NCBI GenBank assembly: GCA_030710605.1
Contig: CP092870.1
Coordinates: 13,267,991-13,331,990, forward strand
DNA: 64,000 bases
Direction of reading: 5' to 3'
DNA from: Cordylochernes scorpioides
Lineage: Eukaryota; Arthropoda; Arachnida; Pseudoscorpiones; Chernetidae
In this document: positions 33,584-45,560 of the stretch, one piece after another
Layout: the number at the start of each line of letters is the position of its first letter
Position numbering within the stretch: the first letter of the stretch is position 1
Translations under genes and position numbers: made by a program
The notes under the pieces: generated by a model
What the model was told of the DNA's origin: nothing
The model's input: the letters and a program-made list of their open reading frames with translations, nothing else
Database searches by the model: none

Positions 33584-33762
33584 TCGTAAAGATAGAGGCT
33601 GCCTGGCCGGCATTCATATTTCTTGAAATAAAAGAAATTCAAGAAATATGAATGCCGGCCAGGCAGCCTCTATCTTTACGCCTGACGAGGACAAAAGATT
33701 TTTGTCGAAACGTCGAGACAATAAAAAGATTCACTGGCCGAAGTGTCTTTTATTTCAAGAAA
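33584..33762 (+). mobile_element. 179-bp Penelope-like mini-element with 12-bp target duplication
   Basis: TATAACAAAGTA lies on both sides (33572-33583 and 33763-33774). The left part is an inverted copy of the start of the right part (GCTGCCTGGCCGGCATTCAT and its complement). The right part carries a hammerhead core and ends GTCTTTTATTTCAAG. An inverted partial terminal repeat plus a hammerhead is the known layout of Penelope ends. No coding sequence remains. Confidence 0.75.
33682..33713 (+). ncRNA. Hammerhead ribozyme core (Penelope type)
   Basis: CTGACGA (fits CUGANGA) at 33682-33688, a 7-bp stem II (GACAAAA / TTTTGTC) with GAT loop at 33690-33706, and GAAACGTC at 33707-33714, cleavage expected after GTC. 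Both invariant boxes are intact. Stem I next to the core pairs poorly, so self-cleavage as a monomer is uncertain. Confidence 0.7.
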
Positions 33763-34136
33763 TATAACAAAGTACTTACATAATCAAATGAATCAGAAAT
33801 ATATATTATTTCAAAACACATTTTTACGCATTTCAAAACAAATGAATTGATGATGATAAATGCAAAAAATCTACGATTGTAAAATAGATTAAATTAAAAA
33901 ATAAAAATAACTGTTAACATTAGGAAAATAAAAACAGGCCTATCATACGAAGAAAAAAATAACGAAAATTTTGGTATATAGATTGTTATGTGTAGTTCAG
34001 AATCTTCGGAGGAGATAGCTCAGGACTTTACAATGGAAAACTCTGTTACGGTATTATCTATATAGATTTTGAGTGATTGATATAAAAGTTGCATTTGAAA
34101 AAAAAACAATCAACGAGAGACTTACATATATATATT

Positions 34137-34415
34137 TAATTAAAAAGGCATATATTGGATCAAAATATCATTTATTTTACCAATTTATCAGTTAGCTGAG
34201 CGCCAACCTTTATCAAGGTATTATAACATATTAATGTGTGTCAACAACAACCTCAGCGCCACATAACGTCAACAGAATTAATTAATAAATTATTTTCTCC
34301 CCATTGAATATAACAAAATATTTTTAAAACTGGTAAAATAAATGATATTTTGATCCAATATATGACTTTTTAATTAAATATTTATTTATGGATTGCTCTA
34401 TTTTCAAAATATTAT
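34137..34415 (+). mobile_element. F1 repeat, copy e, right core deleted
   Basis: Left arm AAAAAGGCATATATTGGATC through CGCCAACCTTTATCAAGG is intact. The right arm keeps TGATCCAATATATGAC and GGATTGCTCTATTTTC but has lost the hammerhead-like hairpin. It lies 75 bp before the LTR element. Confidence 0.65.
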
Positions 34416-34490
34416 TGTGTGTCTAAATATATTTATTATTTTTTTCTAAAATATCGAAATCCAAATATCATGCAATACAAATGCAGTTTA

Positions 34491-36056
34491 TGTTGGGGCA
34501 CGTTTTTTGTAACCATACCCCAACAGAAGGCGTATGTATAATCAAATCAAATGGATACATGGCTTCCCTCCCACATAGACTTACAGACCATTTTTTTGCC
34601 CAGAAACTTAGACACTTGGTGACACCAGACTTCCATGCCGAAAGCTGATGCCTGGTAAAGAAGAAGACATCCAGAGACATCCGAGCTGGAAACTGTTGTT
34701 TCATATGTACATATATTCCCCTCACCAAAAAAAAATTTAGGTAAAGGTGACCAGAAAAAAAAAAAAAAAAAAAAAAAAAAGGAGAAAAATGGAGAAGGAA
34801 GATCTCTAAAGACTGAAACTTATAAAATATCCTTCCAGAGAAAGGAAAGCATCACATTACAGTCCAGGTAAAAGGGCCTGGGTCAATTTTAGCCAAGACG
34901 GGGGGGCGATATATATACCATCCCGAGAAAAAGGGAGTATTGTATTTCAACCCATGTGGAAAGACGGGGGGCTGGCGTCTGAAATTTTACACTATCGCCG
35001 GACTGTTTCTCTCTTTAGATTTTTGTTTTGGTAATACTATATGTTCTATTTTTTGAGGCCTGGGGCGTCTATGAAATTGATACTGGAGCCGTTGGCCATT
35101 TTGATTGGTGTTTCTTTCGGCGAATGAAAATGGAGAGAGAGAGGAATAAAAGAAGGTTCTTTGCCAAAAGGCAAGATTCGATCGGAGTCGCTCAGTGAGA
35201 AGGACGATTTTTAGTCGGGCCTGAGACGTAGAGGAGACCAGACCTTGCCGCCACTTTCGAGAAAAGGTAAGCCATTTGTCATTATGACTTAGCGCCTTCC
35301 CCCCCCTTTTTGTGTAGTAGCCAACCTAGATTTCGCATGGGCCCTAAAGGGCTATAAAGTAACTTCAGGTCACCTCTATCTAAATTTTACTATGTAAATA
35401 GCATATCTCGTCAGTATAGACATGTTCCCAAATTTTAAGATATTTAAATAAATATCTAGAGAAATTTTCTTGTTTCCTCTGTTACCTATTTCATACATAA
35501 TTTGCTTTATGGTGATATTCCAACTGTTTAAATGAAATGTTGTATGTTTATTACCTATTTGAAGGGAATGTTACTAATAATCAAGTCTCCCATAAATTAC
35601 CGGCCACATACATTGCCGCGAGTGTCTGTGTTTCAGTGTTTTATAGATTGTCCAATTTAATAACGATTTCGTGGGTTGTCTGATGAAATTGTATAATAGT
35701 GTCGCGGCTGTTTCCATCTTTAGACCATTGTACTGACAATATTATATGCTCAATCCTTGCTTTAGCTCAACTCTTAATCAATTACAGAGTTTTTTTTTCC
35801 CCTTTTCTTTTTTTTTATTTATTTTATTTATCCTGTTTGCACAAATTGTATTACATGTGATGATGTAAAGACATATGCCGATAGTGTATCACTGACAGCT
35901 GTGCTGCTATTATACAACATTAAGGTCTTGCTGCGGGTTATATACATGGGGTTGTTGGCCTAAATTGCTATATATATATATACTTAAGTAAGGAAACTTT
36001 AATAAGTCACATCGTGTATCCTCCCTTTTCAACTATCCAAACCGGGGAACCTATCA
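34491..36056 (+). repeat. 5' LTR, 1566 bp
   Basis: It has a 26-nt A-run at 34755-34780. A TATA-like AATAAAAG near 35144 precedes a GC-richer stretch (GATCGGAGTCGCTCAGTGAG), a plausible start region. A strong splice-donor match, AAAAGGTAAGCC, has its GT at 35267. An 8-C run and T-runs occur downstream. The open frames inside are identical in both LTRs and have no recognisable product. Confidence 0.92.
35142..35270 (+). promoter_or_regulatory. Candidate core promoter and splice donor in the LTR
   Basis: AATAAAAG, then about 45 bp later a compact GC-richer segment, then GAGAAAAG/GTAAGCC. The same layout is in the 3' LTR (44201-44329). This is inference from sequence pattern only. Confidence 0.35.
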
Positions 36057-36057
36057 A

Positions 36058-36080
36058 TGTCGCCCGCCGCGGGGCTCGAA
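36058..36080 (+). promoter_or_regulatory. Primer-binding site
   Basis: It starts one base after the LTR. TGTCGCCCGCCGCGGGGCTCGAA (23 nt at 36058-36080) is the complement of a tRNA 3' end with a GGCGGGC acceptor strand, a CCCGC stem strand and a TTCGAGC loop. The only departure is T for G opposite the CCA (TGT instead of TGG). Confidence 0.7.
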
Positions 36081-36364
36081 TTTAGTATATGTTTCTTCCC
36101 CTATACTTTAGAAATATATACCTAATGAAAAGCCATACTATTTTTAAGTATTGGTGAAGTAGTCCACGCATCCTGAGATTAACAGTCTATTATAAATCGT
36201 GAATTTTAATTTACGCTTTCCGTTTCACTGGCATTTTATCAGGCAATGAAAGTTATGTTGAGGCGGTGTATACCGCATCTCTCGCCGCTGTCTTTTACGA
36301 TTCACATTGTTTGTGGCAAAAACCTTAATATTATAATTGATTTCTGATATCAAAGTAAAACGTC

Positions 36365-37020
36365 TATGGGGATGAGTATCTTTTATTCTGGTCTTCTCGA
36401 GCTTTCGAGCTTGTCCGCCCTTCTACAGGAGAAACATATACAATATATCAAGAAAATATAACGTCGCCTGATGCTAAAACTATTATGATTCTATGTACAT
36501 ATATATATATACATTAGGAAGTTTTGCATATTATTTGTTTTCTTAAGACATATTTTTTTGATTAAGGTATTACACATATTCTACTATTGTTTGCTATATT
36601 CTATGAATTATCTTATAGGTTAGAAATTCTATTATTTAAGTAGTTTTATAATAGTTATTGGCTATTACATATAAGTTACTTATATTATTGTTGATATTAT
36701 TAGCTGGTACTAGGATATATATTGTGTTATATGTTTCGGGCAAATCTATTTTCTATTAATGCTATTGTGTTTTCTGAATAATAGAAAATCAATTATAAGC
36801 CTTTGATATTTGCTGTTTATGTTATTGTAATGTATTCTAGGTTCTCCTAATGCGAAAGTGTGACCTGTTCCTTTGCAGTATTGGAAAATTAGAGACCTAT
36901 TGTCTTGATTAATAACGTTGCGTCTATGTTCATATATTCTATTGCTGACTCTCCTTCCTGTCTCCCCTGCGTATTTTCGCTTGGCAGCTGTATACACTCT
37001 GACAAGGGAAGGTTATCCTG
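36365..37020 (-). mobile_element. 5'-truncated Penelope element inside the LTR element
   Basis: Read on the minus strand: GIY-YIG coding tail, then the hammerhead-like end at 36396-36428 (CTGTAGA, hairpin, CGAAAGCTCG), then AATAAAAGATACTCATC at the tip. The reverse transcriptase is missing through 5' truncation. Confidence 0.65.
36746..36997 (-). pseudogene. Penelope GIY-YIG endonuclease, C-terminal fragment
   Basis: KYAGETGRRVSNRIYEHRR corresponds to the YIGET...R...H part of the GIY-YIG nuclease at the C-terminus of Penelope polyproteins, followed by SLIFQYCKGTGHTF and HNSINRK. These nucleases nick target DNA for priming. The preceding cysteines sit in another frame (about 37000), so a 1-nt shift breaks it. 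A stop follows INRK. Confidence 0.75.
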
Positions 37021-40000
37021 AATTGACAAATGTATAATTTTTGTCTTTAGTAGAGATTTCCAAGACTCTATTTCTGAAACATTTTTTTTTTAGATGAAGA
37101 CAAATAAAACCATCTTGATAGTATTGAATTTTACAGTAAATATTTGCCAGCAGAAGGCATGATGAGATTACATGAAATTTAAACCAGTTATATGTTTAGT
37201 ATGTTCCTTCAGTTGTAATTTGACACCGTCTTGAAATAAAGAAATTGGACGGTGCGCTATATCTTGATGCTGGATATTTCTGTGTCAGAAAGGTGTAGTT
37301 ATTCTGTTTAATGAGAATTCCAATAATTATCGAAATTTAGCAGATTATCATTGGGGATTTGAACAACTGTCTTGAAAATTTTTGAACAGCCTGAGTAGAT
37401 AAAGGAATCCTGGAGTTAGAGTGGAGAATTAGTAGTACAGACTGACCACTCGACGCAGATAACTCTAGAGAACAATTATTGTGTTAATCCGCCGTAGACA
37501 AGAAGAACATTGATCCTCAGGATATTCGATAGGCAGAATTTTGAGAATTGATAAGGTCATGGTTAAAGTTAACACAGGCATATGGGAGTAAAGACAGTGA
37601 TTTAAAGAGGCAGCCTTATGCCTTAAATACTTTCAGTGGAAGTAGATGCCACTGCAAATATTCAGGTCTAATAATTTCTAAATTTGAAGTCATGCATGAC
37701 GGGTTAGCACGGGATTGACGCCTGGACGGGTTTTCACTGGGATTAATCGAGCCTGCGAAAGAACTAGAAGAAGTGTGACATGTCACACCACTGTACTAAG
37801 ATAATAATTGAGAAGATTTATGTTGAGCCAACTGAAATTAGTAAAGAATTAAGAGATTAAGGTCTTATTCTTTGAGTTTTACACTAATTTCAATTACGCG
37901 ATATGGACGGCGTTATAAGTTGGGTGGAAATGATTCGGCCGCAATGGGATGGTCTCCTGGAGATTGGTACGATCAAATAATACTTATTGAATGCCGGGCG
38001 GGATCGCATAAAGCATTAAATGACATCGAGAAATGCTTAAAGAAACACCCTAGAAGATTGGGGATCGACAAAATGACGACATGGAAAATGCTCAACATTG
38101 TACATTGGCAGCAAAATGATATCTTGCTATTGTATGGACGACCACTCCTTCCTGAAATGTGCAGCGGATGTTAGACCCAGAATTAGGTCCTTTGAGGCGA
38201 CACTTTCCTTTGCAGATGACATAAAGACGCATGACAAAACAGCACATGAGCATTTAAACTAGCTTCAATTCCTGCCATTAATTAATTTAGTTGACCAATA
38301 GCTATAGAACCGCTGGAGACCTCCATACCCTGTGTGAATATTTTAGTGAGAAATGAGCGATTCAATTCTATGAGCCATGAGGTATCCTGTAAGATCAGAG
38401 CTGTACCCCATTCAATTTTTTTAATAGTAGCCAGTACGAGATATTTCCAGGATTTTTTTTTTCTAACTGTCATATAATTCGAAAACTAGAAAACTACACC
38501 ATTTTAATACAGTTTACGTTTAGCATCCATGTGAACTCAATATGACTATTGAACGTAGATTGAAGATTAATGAGCGAGCCAACCTAGAGAGAACGAGTTT
38601 AATAGGCTTACAATCAATAGTTGAAGCAAACTATTCGCACAAATTTGTTATGTTCTCTCTCTAAATGATCTATGACATTATAGGTTTTCTTAACAAGGTA
38701 ACTACCCCGCCGAGTGTATATGGAGTTATAAAGCTTAAAGGTCATAGGCTGTTGGAATAGAGTAGTTCAAAATTAAGAGTGATAATAGATCGGGATCCAG
38801 ATCCCGATGACGGGTTTCGAAGAGACTTCAGAGGGATGAAAGAGGTGTTGAAAGTGATAAAAAGAGTGAGAAAGCGTTGAATGTTGATGAGAAAGAGATA
38901 GAGAGATGCAGAAAGATGTTGAAAGAGAAAGAATTGGAAAGGGTTGGATAAAGAGTTTTGTAAATAGTAGATAAAGGTTGATAGAAGAAAGTACATTTAA
39001 TGTATAAAGCGTAGCTGTCGACCGCAATATCGCCTCGATAGAACTATTTCTTTTAAAATAAGACATATTATACACTGGGGGTTTGTGTAAGCTGATTTAC
39101 ATAAGTTTCAGCGATTGTATACACTATTTAATATAGATAGGTCTTTATTAATTACAATATTAGGTTATATATTAAATAGCAAATAGGTCTTAGTGTTATG
39201 GTGAACTTTAAACAGTTTGCAGTTTTTTTTTTTAACATGTGTTCTAGTGCTAAGTGTTGAAAGGAGCTTTAACACCATGTTTCAGGGTTTGTGTGTTATT
39301 TGTCTCAACCTTGTCTTTGTGCAGAATACCGTCTCACAACCTTACTGTAGTGTTTGTTGCCACCTTTAAAGATCTTCACAATTTGTTTTAATATTAGTGT
39401 GTCATTTAGAGAAAATTGTCACAACCTTATCCTTGTATAGAACACCATTTTACACCGTTTTATTTAATAAGTTATATGAGAGATTTTAGATATAGTATAA
39501 GAGTTACTATTTACATGAGCCAAATCGACCCAACAGTTAGAGCAAGAGGGGGGAACTCAGATATTTCCTCCTTTCACGTGACGCGACTGTTCACCCCGAC
39601 CGGTCGTGCCAGATAAGAGGGAATACCAGGAAACTCTGTCCTCCTTGCACTTCGGGTTTTGTGATAGGGCTCCATGCTCGCTACAAGGACTACATCTTGG
39701 GTTTTCGTGTTCTCCTAGTGTAGAATTGGCTCAGCCTCATTTTTAGTATAGTATATAATTAAGAGTTGTCTCACAACCTTGTTTTAATATGACACACCGT
39801 TTTTGAAGAGCTTGTACAACCTGTCAGGATATGATTTAGGAAAATTTTAGTTTCTTTTATTGTTATGTTACAATTTTATCCAACAAGGGGTGACAACCAG
39901 AGCGAACTCAGAAGTAATGAGACGAGGGGAAGTTGACAGAGTTAGTGTGAACAGTTTAACTTTACGCAGGTCTACAAGGGTGAAAAGGCCCACACAGTGT

Positions 40001-43000
40001 AAATTCTGCTTAGACTGTCGCCTCTAACTAGGATTTAGGAGTGTGTACGGAGAATCAGCTCGATAGAATGAGAAGTTTAGAGATTTCAACCTTTTTTTTT
40101 TTTTAAAGTAGAACTTCATTAGGATTCCTTTTTTTTTTTCTATACAAACTATTTCTTGTTAAAACCCGAGTTTCAAAGACCAATGAGAATAATGTATACC
40201 ATTGTGAATTAACTATTTAGTGTAAATCTGAAATTTTAGTTATTATCAGGAGTAATAGGTGAAGGAAGGTGTAGGAAATCACAACTTAGAGGGGGGCTAT
40301 GTCTAAAACAACAAACCTAATAGGCATCCTATGGCTTGTGTTGGGTAATTCAGAAACCCTATAATCCCTGGCCTTCAGGTAGTAGCTTTGAAATAGGTTT
40401 CTAATGAGGACATGAAAGGTCAATCTTTCAGAGTAAAGTTGTGAAGTATAGGGACCCTAAGCCAGGGGTAGAAGTTAAGTAGGCCCAGACCGTAGTCGAT
40501 CCTCGGAAAGCACTTGAGAATGTTAGTGTTGGGTAGTGAATCGTGAACCCTATAAATCCATCTTTCAATAGAGTGTTGAGGTCGGACTACTGCAAAGGGG
40601 ACAGACGCAAGATGAAGTAGGAAGAAAGTGACTTCACCCACGGTGGCTAGGGGAGTGACTCAATTCCGCTTTTATGAGGTGTCACGCTTAATGGTCCTTT
40701 ATTCGCCATTATAATTAGTGTATGTCTTTATATAGAATTGTCGTGAAAAGTCGCTTGGTGTCAAGGCAAGGGCAGTTTTGAAGTTACACTGATTTTTTTT
40801 TAGTAGGTTAGCTTCCAGATTACTTAGAATTGTTAACAATCATTTATCGAGTATAAAGTATTAGTATATATAGAGCTTGTACAGAGGCATTTTCTTTTGA
40901 GTAACCTAGGGCTTTAGTTCCCAATTTGTTTTAATTTTATTATTTTATTTGATTTCACATTTTGTCCTGGAAGATTTTCATTATTGTTAAGGCCTATTAA
41001 TAATGATATTATAGTATTTTGGTTTTTATGATAGAGTCTAACTCTAGTTTGAATGCGATCGTGAATGAGAGAGTGAATGTAATGATCAATGAATGCGACC
41101 ACAAAGTTAAAGTCTAACATACTGTTAATCCAAAAATACATTAGAATAGGGTTAAGGATTTCAATAGGATCGATTTTTATTTTATTTTATTTTTTATTTC
41201 GAATTTTGTTAGGACCGAGAAGCCTCAAACAGGACAACTACAACTCTATCTAGTTAGAAAATATTCGCTCCCTTTTGTTAGGTCCCTCGTTAGGGGGTAT
41301 AATTTCCCTTTGATTTTCTTTTATCTTAGTTTAGCTTGAATTCTAAGGATTGTGGATAAATGATCCCTATCCCGACCCTCAGACTTGGAGATAGTGGGAG
41401 GCAGGGATCAAGCCGACAGCCCACTCACCTCCTCCTCGCAAGAGGAAGCGAAGAGGTATAGATTGAATTTTATGCAGGATGGGGGATTTGTTTTAGCCAT
41501 GCCGTATAGCCTGGGGTATAACGGCGCGACCTTGGGTAACCGATCTGACACCGTAGTTTCGACGCTTTTAGCGTGGCTGGAGCGAGGGTGTTCCAGACGG
41601 GAGGTCCTGTAAGATTGGCATGTAGGCAGAGATTGCCCAGTTATTCTAGACGAAGTGTTTCCGTCTATTGAATTTTTTGGTACCAGTTTGATCCCCCATA
41701 GCTAGCGGAAGTTTCTTCTAATAAAGGATTCGCCCTGCCATACGTTTTGTTGGAATGAATTCGAGCATAAGACCGATTCGAGAGGCAGAATAAGTAATCA
41801 TTAGGACCTTCAACGAGTTTAGACTCGTTCCATGATAGGATAAGATTTTAAAGTATTAGTTAACTATAATGACCGCGAACGAGACGCCAGAACAAGCCAG
41901 TGAGTCAAAGTTTTAGAAGTGTTGTATGGAGGACAGTAGAATTAAGAGCAGTTATACAGGGAGTAGAATCCTGAAGGAATTTGTAAAAGGAACCAAAATT
42001 TAAGATTGATAAAATTCAAACTTATAAGATGTAGATTTATAGGATTCAGGTCAATGAATAGAGAGTATATTAGTAGATGAAAGTAATATGAATTTCTTGG
42101 AAGGGGGAGGCAGCTGAACTGTACACACCCCAGAGGCAAGGTAAACGGAGCCACAAACAAAATAGTAGATTAGTCGCTCTGCCAAAACAGAAAAATTCTC
42201 TTCATACGGTTGTCACCCTAGATTTAAATGGACTGTGTAGTTTAATAGAGGTCTGGGATATATTCCATTTGACCAAGATTCTAAATGACGTACCCATCTG
42301 AGTTGAGAGTATTGTAACAGAGGAATCTAACACATAAGAGAAAACACACCCTCCAGTAGGATCGGGATAGACGAATATTACCCAGTGACCAACTCGTGAT
42401 TCCAGACTGAATAAGATTGAAAAACTTAACTGAGATACTAAACCTTGAACCTTCAGCGCACAAATATATATTATGTTTACATTTTCTTTTTCAATATGTT
42501 ATTATTTTTATATCATATATATTATATTATAGTCATATACTATTCATTTCAACAATTTTATTTTGACATTCATGATATTAATATTTATATTAAATATTTA
42601 ATTATATATATTTTGTCACCATATATAATCTTGTAGTAGTTTTCTTTTGTCATCTATCATGGGATGATTTTTATCACTTATATCTTAACATATTTAATCA
42701 CTATCTACATGATATGTTTTTACTTCAATATATATGTTATACTCATCATATAACATGGAAGGATTCATTTTATCATTACATATTTCGTGCCTTATTTAAT
42801 GATTACTTACATAATTTGTTTTCTGTAATTTTTATTTAGCAAAAGTCATCATGTCATAGGCTAATCATTATATACCAAGATATTTCTTTCAGCTAACTAT
42901 AATTATCCTTTCCTTTGATTGTATATATATATAACTATACCACACGAATGTCTTGATTGGTACGAAAATAAAGATGCTGGCATGTTTTAGGAGTTGGACT

Positions 43001-43535
43001 AGTCAGTTATTTCTAAACGACTTCTTGGCGCCCAATTTTTTATATATAATATGTAATAGGGAAATGTCCTAACTGTATTGTTAGCAGAAAGAAGGTAGCA
43101 ATGAATCCAGTACCCCAAGAGGCAAGGATGGGGTTGAGAGGACTTACCACTAGGAAGGCCTACTCCTCAAGACCAAAGAAGAAAGTGGAAGGGTGGTATA
43201 TATACCCATGAATGGTAAGACAGATGACCTTGCTTACTTCCATACATATGATATGACTGTCCCCAATAACCTATTTTGATAACAGTGTTCTGACAGAATA
43301 ATAGCACATAAAAACCCCTTTGCCAGGATGCGCAATGCCCACTAAGGTTCGGAATAATAAACATCTAGAATGGCATACCATCATTTTGACTAGCCTTATC
43401 TTCCCTATAGGTTTCGGTACATCTGGCTTCACCTAGTAATGGAAAATGCATTTTGCTAGAAATGGGCCTGCTTTCATAGTAACTGATGAAAGGCAGATGA
43501 ATAATGAATAGCACAAACGCATTTGTCCATTACTT
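37021..43535. other. Interior of the LTR element, 6.5 kb without recognised coding
   Basis: The largest frames are 37872-38174 (100 codons, MSFTLISITRYGRRYKLGG start) and 41385-41612 (75 codons, MEIVGGRDQADSPL start). Neither has a domain I can name, and a gag remnant cannot be excluded. The motif TTGTCTCACAACCTTG recurs loosely at 39298, 39330, 39416 and 39768, each followed by ACACCGT- or ATACCGT-like sequence. A second PBS-like TGGCGCCCAA is at 43026. Confidence 0.5.
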
Positions 43536-43549
43536 GGCAGGGGGAGGAT
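43536..43549 (+). promoter_or_regulatory. Polypurine tract
   Basis: GGCAGGGGGAGGAT directly precedes the 3' LTR, as expected for plus-strand priming. Confidence 0.75.
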
Positions 43550-45116
43550 TGTTGGGGCACGTTTTTTGTAACCATACCCCAACAGAAGGCGTATGTATAA
43601 TCAAATCAAATGGATACATGGCTTCCCTCCCACATAGACTTACAGACCATTTTTTTGCCCAGAAACTTAGACACTTGGTGACACCAGACTTCCATGCCGA
43701 AAGCTGATGCCTGGTAAAGAAGAAGACATCCAGAGACATCCGAGCTGGAAACTGTTGTTTCATATGTACATATATTCCCCTCACCAAAAAAAAATTTAGG
43801 TAAAGGTGACCAGAAAAAAAAAAAAAAAAAAAAAAAAAAGGAGAAAAATGGAGAAGGAAGATCTCTAAAGACTGAAACTTATAAAATATCCTTCCAGAGA
43901 AAGGAAAGCATCACATTACAGTCCAGGTAAAAGGGCCTGGGTCAATTTTAGCCAAGACGGGGGGGCGATATATATACCATCCCGAGAAAAAGGGAGTATT
44001 GTATTTCAACCCATGTGGAAAGACGGGGGGCTGGCGTCTGAAATTTTACACTATCGCCGGACTGTTTCTCTCTTTAGATTTTTGTTTTGGTAATACTATA
44101 TGTTCTATTTTTTGAGGCCTGGGGCGTCTATGAAATTGATACTGGAGCCGTTGGCCATTTTGATTGGTGTTTCTTTCGGCGAATGAAAATGGAGAGAGAG
44201 AGGAATAAAAGAAGGTTCTTTGCCAAAAGGCAAGATTCGATCGGAGTCGCTCAGTGAGAAGGACGATTTTTAGTCGGGCCTGAGACGTAGAGGAGACCAG
44301 ACCTTGCCGCCACTTTCGAGAAAAGGTAAGCCATTTGTCATTATGACTTAGCGCCTTCCCCCCCCTTTTTGTGTAGTAGCCAACCTAGATTTCGCATGGG
44401 CCCTAAAGGGCTATAAAGTAACTTCAGGTCACCTCTATCTAAATTTTACTATGTAAATAGCATATCTCGTCAGTATAGACATGTTCCCAAATTTTAAGAT
44501 ATTTAAATAAATATCTAGAGAAATTTTCTTGTTTCCTCTGTTACCTATTTCATACATAATTTGCTTTATGGTGATATTCCAACTGTTTAAATGAAATGTT
44601 GTATGTTTATTACCTATTTGAAGGGAATGTTACTAATAATCAAGTCTCCCATAAATTACCGGCCACATACATTGCCGCGAGTGTCTGTGTTTCAGTGTTT
44701 TATAGATTGTCCAATTTAATAACGATTTCGTGGGTTGTCTGATGAAATTGTATAATAGTGTCGCGGCTGTTTCCATCTTTAGACCATTGTACTGACAATA
44801 TTATATGCTCAATCCTTGCTTTAGCTCAACTCTTAATCAATTACAGAGTTTTTTTTTCCCCCTTTTCTTTTTTTTTATTTATTTTATTTATCCTGTTTGC
44901 ACAAATTGTATTACATGTGATGATGTAAAGACATATGCCGATAGTGTATCACTGACAGCTGTGCTGCTATTATACAACATTAAGGTCTTGCTGCGGGTTA
45001 TATACATGGGGTTGTTGGCCTAAATTGCTATATATATATATACTTAAGTAAGGAAACTTTAATAAGTCACATCGTGTATCCTCCCTTTTCAACTATCCAA
45101 ACCGGGGAACCCATCA
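43550..45116 (+). repeat. 3' LTR, 1567 bp
   Basis: I compared it line by line with the 5' LTR. The only differences seen are 5 C against 4 C after the T9 run (about 44860) and CCATCA against CTATCA at the end. Confidence 0.92.
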
Positions 45117-45120
45117 TTTA

Positions 45121-45555
45121 CTCTCGAATATATTGAAATAATTTTATATAAATATTTGAAAATTTAAACCAATTAATTATTCAAAAGGGGTATGATATTT
45201 GAGTAAAAATTAAAAGTAAAAAAATTAAAATGAAAAGGAAGAAATAAAAATATATATGAGATATCAAGACTATTTGTATTTTAAAAACAAAAATATCCAT
45301 TTAAAAACATTTAACCTTTAAATTTCTTCTGCTATAAATTTCCATAATAATAATTTTAAAAACTATTTACATTTTGGAATATTTAGAAAGTTATACTTGG
45401 AGTTATATTAAAAAAAGAACAAAAACTAATTTATATTGAATGAATCGCCAATTATATAAAACTATTCAATTTTATTGTGCATTATATTTCAATATATAAA
45501 TTTATTATAATATTGATGACCTTTGCTAATCAAATATTTTAATCCAGTATAATTA
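45121..45555. other. AT-rich, nothing recognised
   Basis: No frames or repeat ends. Confidence 0.4.
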
Positions 45556-45560
45556 GTATG

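Larger units (their letters stand above)
34491..45116 (+). mobile_element. Young 10.6-kb LTR retrotransposon without recognisable gag/pol (LARD-like)
   Basis: LTRs 34491-36056 and 43550-45116 differ by one C insertion in a C-run and one T/C change near the 3' end. Both start TGTTGGGG and end CATCA or TATCA. TTTA on both sides (34487-34490 and 45117-45120) is the target duplication. A tRNA-complementary PBS starts at 36058 and a purine tract ends at 43549. The 7.5-kb interior encodes no capsid, protease, RT, RNase H or integrase motif that I can find, and holds a Penelope fragment. It must have been copied by enzymes of another element. Confidence 0.88.

Noticed and set aside
34468-34728. 86-codon minus-strand frame, repeated at 43530-43787
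   Set aside because: It is the same LTR sequence read on the opposite strand. Identity between the two copies reflects LTR age, not selection.
37872-38174. 100-codon frame as a host exon or gag
   Set aside because: No recognisable domain, no flanking splice pattern I can defend, and it lies inside a mobile element.
41385-41612. 75-codon frame in a GC-richer patch as a gag or envelope piece
   Set aside because: Open and slightly GC-rich, but short, with no conserved motif. Left as an unassigned frame in the LTR element interior.
43026-43035. A second primer-binding site (TGGCGCCCAA) marking another LTR element
   Set aside because: The ten bases fit a tRNA 3' end, but the sequence before it ends CTTCT, not CA, and I find no matching LTR partner or target duplication.
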